This document shows positions 1 through 5,491 of a stretch of DNA of 5,491 nucleotides, piece after piece. A program made the position numbers and the translations under genes. The stretch is taken from NCBI GenBank assembly GCA_022705465.1, contig JAKJEK010000066.1:1-5491 (forward strand). Reading direction: 5' to 3'. Under the pieces are notes generated by a model. It worked only from the letters and a program-made list of their open reading frames with translations. It had not been told where the DNA came from and made no database searches. How positions within the stretch are numbered: the first letter of the stretch is position 1; every line of letters starts with the position of its first letter. This stretch comes from Patescibacteria group bacterium. Lineage in GTDB: Bacteria > Patescibacteriota > UBA1384 > XYA2-FULL-43-10 > 1-14-0-10-43-13.

Positions 1-1
1 G

Positions 2-85
2 CAAGTTCACCGGATGCAGGGGGAATACTTAGTGCTACTTTTACCAAATGGGGAATATTCCCTTTCACACAGTGACAAGAGCTGA
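2..85 (+). CDS. Possible C-terminal end of an upstream gene (partial, unidentified)
   Basis: Frame 2 is open from the left edge to a TGA at 83-85. It reads as a plausible protein tail with an alternating hydrophobic strand (GEYLVLLLPNGEYSL) and a polar end (SHSDKS). Two GGGGAATA repeats fall in this frame as two Gly-Glu-Tyr units, which hints at real coding. Frame 1 is also open as far as 75, so the choice of frame is not secure. The family is not recognisable from about 27 residues, and an ATG at 14 cannot be judged as a start. Confidence 0.3.
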   Translation, partial: QVHRMQGEYLVLLLPNGEYSLSHSDKS

Positions 86-151
86 CCAAGATCAATTTTT
101 TGATGTTGTTTGAAAGTTTATTGCTATTTGTTGATTTATTTAATGGTTTAA

Positions 152-174
152 TTTCTTGCTCAAGAAAATTTTTT
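152..174 (+). terminator. Weak intrinsic terminator-like hairpin with T run
   Basis: TTTCTTG (152-158) is perfectly complementary to CAAGAAA (161-167). The gap is only two bases, so the closing G-C pair would open to give a 6-bp stem with a GCTC loop. One A and then six T residues (169-174) follow directly, as in a rho-independent terminator. The stem is AU-rich and therefore weak. Its position after the possible upstream gene end at 85, and before the operon promoter candidate, fits termination of that upstream transcript. Confidence 0.35.
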
Positions 175-255
175 ATTAATCCCAATAATTAGAAGAGTAG
201 AATAATCTTAAAAAAACCAGCTGTAGTAAAAAAATGTATTTTCCCTGTAATTTCA

Positions 256-284
256 TTACCAGTTTTAATAGTCACAAGTATACT
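256..284 (+). promoter_or_regulatory. Candidate sigma70-type promoter for the operon
   Basis: The -35 candidate TTACCA (256-261, 4 of 6 matches to TTGACA) is followed by a 17-bp spacer and the -10 candidate TATACT (279-284, 5 of 6 matches to TATAAT). Transcription would begin near 291, leaving an untranslated leader of about 80 nt before the ATG at 374. AT-rich DNA yields such matches by chance. A second -10-like GATAAT at 325-330 lacks a good -35, so this is the best of several weak options. Confidence 0.35.
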
Positions 285-363
285 TAAACATATGAAGGAG
301 TAAATAGAGCAGTTTCGAAAAAAGGATAATAAATTTTTTACCAATTTTTTGGAACCTGTTGTT

Positions 364-369
364 AGGAGA
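364..369 (+). promoter_or_regulatory. Ribosome binding site that fixes the NurA start
   Basis: AGGAGA sits five bases before the ATG at 374 (counting from AGGAG, 364-368). The in-frame TTG at 359 would place this site inside the coding sequence and has no SD of its own, so ATG 374 is preferred. Confidence 0.65.
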
Positions 370-373
370 ATTT

Positions 374-1513
374 ATGTACGATCGGTCAAACTGGATATCC
401 CCAATTCTTCAGTTATTAAATGACAACCTCGATGGCGTTTTACCAGCGGTTGGTGGAGCAACCGAGGATATGGAATTGCCTGATGTTGATGAACTTGAGG
501 ATATGTTAATCAATCGGGATACTAGAGAAGTAACTGAATTTCTTGAAACCCCTACTCCGTCAATAACCAACTTGTACCGTGCTACGCCACCAATTTTTCG
601 ACCTCAGAACCATTTTTATCGATATTTCATTGACGGGAGTCTAAAAACTTATTACCTTGCCACTGGGGTCGAGGGTAATCGCTCTTTTCCAATTGAACTT
701 GCGCAAATTGGCGCTAGTGTAATCGAACGCGATGATTGTGGCAACGTTCATCCGAAATGCGTTCGCCATCGCATTTTATTGCTTATGCCTAAGGGTCCAT
801 TAGGGGTCTCAGATTCTTTGTGGCAGAGCTTAAAGAAGACGGATAGTCAAGATAAGTTCTTCGAAGTGATTGATACTACTGAAAAGAACCCATTTAATCC
901 TCAAGATGCCACCCATGAAAACCTAAGAACACGGGCAGGGGGGATTGCTCGCAACCGGATGCACAAATTAGAAATAGAAGTTATCCAAGAGACAGATGCA
1001 TATCGGGATTCTAATCATTGGCTAATAATCGATGGCGCTGTAAAACTGGATGAATTTATCAGAGCACCTTACATGATTGGAGTCGCCAAAAACTTTAGGA
1101 AGGATCCCGAATTTCGTTTTTCACGATCTCCTTCCGCTCGACGCGATATAACCTCCATACTTGCTGGTTTGCCATATGCACACAGAACTGCAGCGTTCTC
1201 TGCTCACGGCGGTCAAGTAGCATTCTGGTACGTACGCCTACGCCAACAGGGAGAAGTAGATTATCCATTAATGGGGGTAGTAAAAGTAGAGCTTCCTCGC
1301 CCAGATAGAACACCTGTAGAAGCAGAGTTGGCAGACCTAATTTCGCAGACACTTGTGGCTGAACGGAATGTTACGCCACATGGTTTAGACAAGCGCTGGC
1401 ATTGTCACCTATATCCAATCTTCCAAGCAGAGGAATCGATAAAAAATAAATTCTATTCCCGTGATGTTCTAATGGGAATGATTCGCTGGCCTAAACCCGT
1501 GATTCGCATTTGA
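374..1513 (+). CDS. nurA: NurA-family DNA nuclease
   Basis: The product is 379 residues from ATG 374, chosen over TTG 359 because of the AGGAGA site. NurA enzymes are metal-dependent, RNase H-fold DNA nucleases that act with a HerA ATPase. Family hallmarks visible in order are: the first acidic motif YFIDGS (D87); an arginine/glutamate helix around residues 185-202 (R187, R193, E200, E202); the second acidic motif LIIDGAVK (D220), 18-20 residues after those glutamates, like the E-to-D spacing in archaeal NurA; the strand APYMIGVAKNF (231-241); the FWYVRL plus GVVKVELP strands (284-308); and a C-terminal YPIFQAEESIK helix (347-357). The catalytic aspartates therefore look intact. The roughly 85-residue stretch before D87 is acidic and somewhat long compared with archaeal NurA as I remember it. 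No signal peptide or membrane segment is seen, so it should be cytosolic. The HerA-like gene starts 15 nt downstream, which supports co-translation and a physical complex. The family call is from motif recognition only; its role in defence rather than repair is inferred from the neighbours. Confidence 0.83.
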   Translation: MYDRSNWISPILQLLNDNLDGVLPAVGGATEDMELPDVDELEDMLINRDTREVTEFLETPTPSITNLYRATPPIFRPQNHFYRYFIDGSLKTYYLATGVEGNRSFPIELAQIGASVIERDDCGNVHPKCVRHRILLLMPKGPLGVSDSLWQSLKKTDSQDKFFEVIDTTEKNPFNPQDATHENLRTRAGGIARNRMHKLEIEVIQETDAYRDSNHWLIIDGAVKLDEFIRAPYMIGVAKNFRKDPEFRFSRSPSARRDITSILAGLPYAHRTAAFSAHGGQVAFWYVRLRQQGEVDYPLMGVVKVELPRPDRTPVEAELADLISQTLVAERNVTPHGLDKRWHCHLYPIFQAEESIKNKFYSRDVLMGMIRWPKPVIRI

Positions 1514-1528
1514 TGAGGAGAATAAAGA

Positions 1529-3211
1529 ATGAGCGACAACCAAGATACCAACCTACAAAACGGCGTTCAACCCTTAGGCCGTACTTCAGCAACCGAGCGC
1601 GATCCTATTACCTCCGACAAATTTTCTTTTTGGTTATCCAATGACACCATTGTGAATCCATTCGATATAGTTTCAGTTGAACAAGTCAATCAACCTGGCG
1701 AAACATCTTCTAGGTCATATGGGTTAGTTACCACGTTGGAACATCGGACAGATGCCCCCAATCATCTCGCCAACTACATATCAAGCAATTTTGGGCAGTT
1801 AAACGAAGAGCCAAACACTAACCGCCAAGGAACAACTGTGGCCTCGGCAAATGTGTTGAGCAATACAGCCGATATCTATATGCCAGTTCCAAGCGAAAAA
1901 CTCGTTTATTTCGCTCAGCCAGATGACATTCAGCAGGCGTTAGGCACGGATGTGCTCATCCGAGAACGTAAACAAGACGCGGTTCCAGCCGGCTTAATAA
2001 AAATGTCTAATGGAGCTTCGGCTGTCGCATATTTAGACCGACGCTACCTGCTAGGGCCAGAATCGGGCCACGTAAATATTAGTGGCATTAGTGGTTTGGC
2101 AACGAAAACTTCCTATGCGATGTTCCTGCTTCAATCCATATTACAAACGGCACCTGATAAAGACAAAATAGCTGTCATCATCCTAAATGTAAAGCAAGCA
2201 GATCTGCTCCAGATTGATCGACGTGGCCCGGAGTTGGAACCTGATCAGAAGGAAATCTGGGAAACGATGGGGTTAGAGCCTAAACCATTTGAAAAAGTGA
2301 AGTATTTACTTCCCAGAAGTTCAACCCCAGGTATCCCCAATTCCTTTCAGCCAATCCCCAATATTCACACCATTTATGCTTACGATTTACCGTCCACGGC
2401 AGATAAGCTGGATTTGTTATTTTCCAACGTCGCAGACCCCAGTGGAACTATTGAAGGTATACATGCGGAAATAAAGGAAATTATCACTAACAATGAGCCA
2501 GATGCCGCAAAGATGCAAAGCTGGGAAGCACTCCTCGAATATCTTCGTCAGAATCAAGATAAGAAGTGGCGTGGCATGTTCGCCAGCTCTTCGTTAGGAA
2601 TGTTCCGCCGTCATCTCCGTAGAATTACACAAACCCGCCAAACAGGAATATTTGTTGGCTCCCGCGCACGAAATGAAAAGTTGCTCAGTACGGAGATGTG
2701 CAATATCAAAGGGGGATGGACTTATGTCGTTGATATTGCGAAATTAGGAGATGATGAACAGACTCTTGTCTTTGGTGACATTCTTAGAACAGTGTACCGG
2801 ATCAAATCAGAGGATGCTGAAGAACGTACAGAGACAACTGATGTACCTGAAAAAATCCTTATTTTCGTTGATGAATTAAACAAATATGCACCAAGCGGTG
2901 CGGAAAGCCCCATAACATCGCAGGTTTTAGATGTAGCCGAGCGTGGGCGCAGTTTGGGTGTCATTCTCCTTTCAGCGCAACAGTTCATGAGCGCAGTTCA
3001 TCCTAGAGTTACAGGAAACAGTGCTACAAAGATCATTGGTCGAACTGGATCCAGCGAGGTGAATGCCCCAGATTACCGTTTTCTCGATCAAGACATTCGC
3101 TCCGCGGTTACCAGGTTAGCGAAAGGTGAACTGCTAATCAGCCATGCAATCTACAGGCAGCCAGTAAAAATCATATTCCCCAAACCAGCCTATATGCAGG
3201 AACAGCATTAA
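1529..3211 (+). CDS. herA: HerA-family ATPase / DNA translocase with variant Walker A
   Basis: The product is 560 residues, starting at ATG 1529 eight bases after AGGAG (1516-1520). HerA proteins are FtsK/VirB4-type hexameric ATPases that pump duplex DNA into a partner nuclease. Residues about 32-170 look like the N-terminal HAS barrel (FWLSNDTIVNPFDIVSVEQV, then GLVTTLEH). The nucleotide-binding loop lies at 186-195 and reads GISGLATKTS: it keeps K193-T194-S195 but has an extra residue and lacks the usual G before K. The next strand is IAVIILNVKQADLL (214-227). Walker B is ILIFVDELNKYAP (443-455) with D448-E449. AERGRSLGVILLSAQQ (470-485) is the HerA-like segment with candidate arginine finger and sensor glutamine, and GELLISHAIYRQPVKIIFPKP (533-553) closes the domain as in the family. 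Its adjacency to a NurA nuclease makes the assignment strong. The protein is expected to be a soluble hexamer. The following gene begins 59 nt downstream without an obvious terminator, so all three probably share a transcript. Whether the variant P-loop hydrolyses ATP normally cannot be told from sequence. Confidence 0.85.
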   Translation: MSDNQDTNLQNGVQPLGRTSATERDPITSDKFSFWLSNDTIVNPFDIVSVEQVNQPGETSSRSYGLVTTLEHRTDAPNHLANYISSNFGQLNEEPNTNRQGTTVASANVLSNTADIYMPVPSEKLVYFAQPDDIQQALGTDVLIRERKQDAVPAGLIKMSNGASAVAYLDRRYLLGPESGHVNISGISGLATKTSYAMFLLQSILQTAPDKDKIAVIILNVKQADLLQIDRRGPELEPDQKEIWETMGLEPKPFEKVKYLLPRSSTPGIPNSFQPIPNIHTIYAYDLPSTADKLDLLFSNVADPSGTIEGIHAEIKEIITNNEPDAAKMQSWEALLEYLRQNQDKKWRGMFASSSLGMFRRHLRRITQTRQTGIFVGSRARNEKLLSTEMCNIKGGWTYVVDIAKLGDDEQTLVFGDILRTVYRIKSEDAEERTETTDVPEKILIFVDELNKYAPSGAESPITSQVLDVAERGRSLGVILLSAQQFMSAVHPRVTGNSATKIIGRTGSSEVNAPDYRFLDQDIRSAVTRLAKGELLISHAIYRQPVKIIFPKPAYMQEQH

Positions 3212-3270
3212 TAGCTGCTGCTACGAAAAGTTAGTCGAGTAAACAGAATTACAGGAGAGGGAAGAAGCTA

Positions 3271-4311
3271 ATGCCAGACTATTCACCAGTTCAACTAGAA
3301 AGTTTCGTTCAGAGTCGTGCGCCTCAGATTGCTCAGGATATTGTCTCGGCTGCGAAAACTTCTCAGAACGAAGCAGATTTGGTAGCCCAGGTGGAGAAGT
3401 TGGTGGACCGTTTTGCGGACAGTTTTGATTTGCAGCTCCATCTCCAAAGAGAACGAACTTTGGTAAATGGCCGGGCAGACGCAGTGTATAACCGGTTGGT
3501 GATCGAATACGAACCGCCGCGTTCGTTAAACAAATCAAATAGTCACCGTAATAATCAACATGCAATTCAGCAGGTGAAAGACTACATGGGCGGCCTAGAG
3601 CGTTTAGATCGCCATAAAAAAGAACGTTTGGCCGGTGTTGTATTAGACGGCGGTTTCTACATTTTCGTTCGCTATCGCGATGACCGCTGGTATATCGACG
3701 ATCCTCTGCCCGTTACCACTCACAGCACCGAAACCTTTTTAAGATATCTGCTTTCCCTTTCGACTGAAAAAGCGCTCACCCCGGAAAATTTAGTCCGTGA
3801 TTTTGGAGAAAATTCCAACGTGGCCCGGCAGGTTGTTCCAGTTTTGTATAACCTGGCGTGCTGTTCAAATAATAAAAAAGTAGAGACGATTTTTCAGCAA
3901 TGGGAGCGTCAGTTCCGTGAGATCAGCGGGTATGATCCTTCGAGTGGCCAATTGGATGCTGTGGAACTGGCTAAATCCTATGCGGTTAAGGTTAAGAAAC
4001 CCGACTTGGAGCGACTATTTTTCTCAATTCACAGCTACTATGCTGCATTTATCAAACTTCTGGCATTGCAGGTTGGTCATTACTACCTCATGCCGAAAAC
4101 AGGAACAGGGTTGAAGGCAGCGGCTAGTTATGAGAGTTCTAAGTTGTGTGATTATTTGCGGAAGCTGGAAGCCGGCGGTTTGTTTAAAGAATTGGGGATT
4201 CGCAACTTTCTTGAAGGCGACTTTTTCGGTTGGTATTTGGAAGCCTGGGATGAATCTGTCGCCTCACCTATGTCACGATTATTCGCTTGTGACGCTCGAT
4301 GTAGATCCTGA
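3271..4311 (+). CDS. Type IIG-like restriction-modification enzyme, N-terminal nuclease and helical part (frame broken)
   Basis: This 346-residue frame starts at ATG 3271 behind GAGGGAAG (3257-3264), with AGGAGAGG just upstream. Residues about 30-160 resemble a PD-(D/E)XK nuclease domain: a helix with E42; GRADAVYNRLVIEYEPP (67-83) giving D70 and E79, although the usual lysine of the ExK motif is glutamate E81; a QVKDY element (Q101 to Y105) matching the QxxxY helix of type I, type IIG and RecB-like nucleases; and AGVVLDGGFYIFVRYRDDRW, strands typical of these N-terminal domains. Residues about 160-335 look like the helical connector to a methyltransferase. The frame ends in an unrelated-looking tail (CDARCRS) at the TGA 4309-4311, while family-like sequence continues in the next frame. 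It is therefore most likely the front part of one enzyme of well over 750 residues, disrupted by a frameshift or small deletion. A separately made nuclease subunit is the alternative. Predicted role: restriction of unmodified DNA, possibly together with the HerA/NurA machine encoded upstream. Confidence 0.72.
   Translation: MPDYSPVQLESFVQSRAPQIAQDIVSAAKTSQNEADLVAQVEKLVDRFADSFDLQLHLQRERTLVNGRADAVYNRLVIEYEPPRSLNKSNSHRNNQHAIQQVKDYMGGLERLDRHKKERLAGVVLDGGFYIFVRYRDDRWYIDDPLPVTTHSTETFLRYLLSLSTEKALTPENLVRDFGENSNVARQVVPVLYNLACCSNNKKVETIFQQWERQFREISGYDPSSGQLDAVELAKSYAVKVKKPDLERLFFSIHSYYAAFIKLLALQVGHYYLMPKTGTGLKAAASYESSKLCDYLRKLEAGGLFKELGIRNFLEGDFFGWYLEAWDESVASPMSRLFACDARCRS
4239..4243 (+). promoter_or_regulatory. 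Possible internal ribosome binding site for the methyltransferase part
   Basis: GGAAG lies six bases before an ATG at 4250 in the methyltransferase frame, inside the 3' end of the nuclease-part frame. It could allow translation of the methyltransferase as its own polypeptide by coupling. The match is modest and may be fortuitous, because the same bases encode residues of the upstream frame. Confidence 0.3.
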
Positions 4312-5491
4312 AGACACTCGTGATCTGTTAAAGCAGCTTTATCAGAACCTGATGCCTAAAAAGCTACGCCATGCTCTAGGTGAATACTATACGCCCGATT
4401 GGTTGGCAGAGCGCCTGTTGAACCAGCTTGGATATGACGGTAATCCTGCCAGGCGCATTCTCGATCCTTCATGCGGCAGTGGAACCTTTCCTGTACTAGA
4501 AATAAAACGAGCTAGGGCATTTGTTGAAGATAAGATGATGCCTCCAACACAAGCACTTAATATGATCCTCGAAAATATCGTAGGATACGATCTAAATCCA
4601 TTAGCTGTTATAAGTGCAAGGACCAATTATTTGTTGGCCTTAGGTGAATTACTAGAAAACCGTAAAGGGGAAATAACCATCCCAATTTATCTATGCGATT
4701 CTATTCAAACACCCAGTCAAGGCAAAGATCTGTTTAGTCAACAAACTTATAGTTTCCTCACGTCTGTCGGACGGTTCAGCATTCCACAAAAACTAGTTCA
4801 TTCTCATTTCATAAATAAGTTAACTGACCTACTTGAGGAATGTGTTCACCAACAAGTGCCGGATGATATTTTTCGTAAACGACTTTTACATGAGTTACCT
4901 CTTATCGAAATAGAAGATGAGCAAGAGATTGGTATTGTCATTGCTTTATACAATCAACTAACGGATTTAGAGCGGCAAGGAATAAATGGAATATGGGCAA
5001 GAATAATTAAAAATGCGTTCGCGCCTTTATTCCAAGAGAAATTCGACCTTGTGGCAGGAAATCCACCTTGGGTAAATTGGGAAAGTCTGCCGCAAGAATA
5101 CCGTGAAGAAACTGCTTATCTCTGGGAAAGATATAGATTAATACCTGAAGATAAAGCAAATGCGAGGCAAAGAAGCACTCGAAGTAAAACAGACATTTCA
5201 TTATTGATGTTAGCTGTTGCTGTCGATAAATACTTGGTAGAAAAAGGTAAACTCGGTTTTGTTATTACACAGTCCATTTTCAAAACAGAACGGGGAGGAA
5301 GAGGATTCCGCCAAAACCTTATTCGAAATGCATTTCCGATGAAAGTTGAGTACGTCGACGATCTCTCCGAGATGCAAGTATTCGAAGGTGCGACCAATCG
5401 AACTTCAGTACTTGTTTTGCGGAAGGGATCAGTAACCCAATATCCAGTGAGTTATAGTTTTTGGCAGAAAAAGGAAAAAGGTGTTTCCCTT
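4250..5491 (+). CDS. Eco57I-type N6-adenine DNA methyltransferase part (3' end outside window)
   Basis: The frame is open from 4115 to the right edge. ATG 4250 is used as a formal start (GGAAG six bases upstream); ATGs at 4130 and 4352 are alternatives, and no start is needed if this is simply the second half of the gene at 3271. Numbered from 4250, it shows the amino-methyltransferase motifs in gamma-like order: motif X region LGEYYTPDWLAERLL (43-57); motif I DPSCGSGTF (72-80), which binds S-adenosylmethionine; motif II region VGYDLNPLAVISARTNYLLAL (111-131); and catalytic motif IV FDLVAGNPPW (265-274), whose NPPW marks N6-adenine methylation. Later come GKLGFVITQSIF and FEGATNRTSVLVLRKG, as in Eco57I/type IIG methyltransferases. 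The stretch between motifs II and IV is long, as is usual in this group. All core residues are intact, so this half looks functional if it is translated. The target-recognition domain should lie beyond 5491. It likely methylates host DNA to protect it from the linked nucleases. Confidence 0.8.
   Translation, partial: MNLSPHLCHDYSLVTLDVDPEDTRDLLKQLYQNLMPKKLRHALGEYYTPDWLAERLLNQLGYDGNPARRILDPSCGSGTFPVLEIKRARAFVEDKMMPPTQALNMILENIVGYDLNPLAVISARTNYLLALGELLENRKGEITIPIYLCDSIQTPSQGKDLFSQQTYSFLTSVGRFSIPQKLVHSHFINKLTDLLEECVHQQVPDDIFRKRLLHELPLIEIEDEQEIGIVIALYNQLTDLERQGINGIWARIIKNAFAPLFQEKFDLVAGNPPWVNWESLPQEYREETAYLWERYRLIPEDKANARQRSTRSKTDISLLMLAVAVDKYLVEKGKLGFVITQSIFKTERGGRGFRQNLIRNAFPMKVEYVDDLSEMQVFEGATNRTSVLVLRKGSVTQYPVSYSFWQKKEKGVSL
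4262..4311 (+). other. Reading-frame junction (+1) inside the restriction-modification gene
   Basis: Family-like sequence is in frame 1 up to about 4261-4280 (FFGWYLEAWDESVA, then SPMSRLF). From about 4280 it is in frame 2, as YSLVTLDVDPEDTRDLL, running straight into the methyltransferase motif X. The shift equals one extra base or a loss of 3n+2 bases. Compared with relatives as I remember them, the joint seems several residues short, which favours a small deletion of around 20 nt. There is no homopolymer run here to suggest slippage. The frame-1 stop reads TCC TGA (4306-4311). Confidence 0.6.

Larger units (their letters stand above)
86..358. other. AT-rich non-coding leader upstream of the NurA/HerA operon
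   Basis: No convincing coding region is seen on either strand. Base composition is far more AT-rich than in the genes that follow. It carries repeated A/T tracts, with AATTTTTT at 94-101, 167-174, 332-339 and 343-350, a small hairpin with a T run, and one reasonable promoter candidate. A strong SD-like GAAGGAG at 294-300 is not followed by a usable start codon. The stretch most likely separates the upstream gene from the operon and holds the operon promoter. Confidence 0.6.

Noticed and set aside
51..62. Perfect 12-bp palindrome GGGAATATTCCC, with a related GGGGAATA 30 bp upstream
   Set aside because: Both copies fall in the apparent coding frame 2-85 as Gly-Glu-Tyr codons, and no promoter lies next to them, so an operator is not supported.
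294..300. Strong Shine-Dalgarno-like GAAGGAG
   Set aside because: No start codon follows at a useful distance, and the ATG overlapping it (292) reaches a stop after three codons.
1095..1352. Minus-strand open frame of 85 codons inside the NurA gene
   Set aside because: Low-complexity leucine-rich translation antisense to a well-supported gene; a shadow frame.
2722..2988. Minus-strand open frame inside the HerA gene
   Set aside because: Antisense to the conserved Walker B region; its composition looks like a shadow.
3212..3223. TAGCTGCTGCTA mini-hairpin after the HerA stop
   Set aside because: A 4-bp stem with no T run after it; too weak to be a terminator, so the operon is taken to continue.
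3221..3565. Minus-strand open frame of 114 codons across the start of the restriction-modification gene
   Set aside because: It opposes the RBS, start and nuclease motif of a supported gene, and no recognisable domain is seen.
4262..4311. Phase-variable switch by slippage at the frame junction
   Set aside because: No homopolymer or short tandem repeat is present near the junction.
1..5491. CRISPR array, tRNA, insertion-sequence ends or attachment sites
   Set aside because: No regularly spaced repeats, cloverleaf-like sequence, transposase or terminal inverted repeats were seen on reading both strands.

Overview
The window reads as an accessory, DNA-processing gene cluster on the + strand of a bacterium: ATG starts behind good Shine-Dalgarno sites, tight same-strand spacing, moderate GC in the genes and a clearly AT-rich leader. 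No marker fixes the taxon. From memory, NurA/HerA pairs next to large Eco57I-type enzymes are frequent in defence islands of Cyanobacteria and Chloroflexota, but that is only a guess here.

Layout. Bases 1-85 may hold the last codons of an upstream gene. Bases 86-358 are AT-rich and non-coding, with a weak terminator-like hairpin (152-174), several AATTTTTT tracts and a candidate sigma70-type promoter (256-284). Three or four co-directional genes follow. A NurA-family nuclease (374-1513) lies 15 nt before a HerA-family hexameric ATPase/translocase (1529-3211). After 59 nt comes a large type IIG-like restriction-modification enzyme. Its N-terminal nuclease/helical part is read from 3271 to a stop at 4309-4311. 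Its N6-adenine methyltransferase part continues in the +1-shifted frame, open to the window edge at 5491.

How they could work together. HerA and NurA form a DNA-translocating nuclease machine in archaeal end resection. In bacteria, HerA-type ATPases are also recurring partners of nucleases in anti-phage systems. Coupling to an adenine methyltransferase with its own nuclease-like domain suggests a self/non-self system: methylation marks host DNA, while the nuclease(s) and translocase destroy unmodified DNA. This is inference from family membership and gene order.

The two most notable features are the reading-frame break that splits the restriction-modification gene just before its methyltransferase domain, and the non-canonical Walker A loop of the HerA-like ATPase. 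The gene set continues beyond the right edge, so the full system cannot be named from this window.
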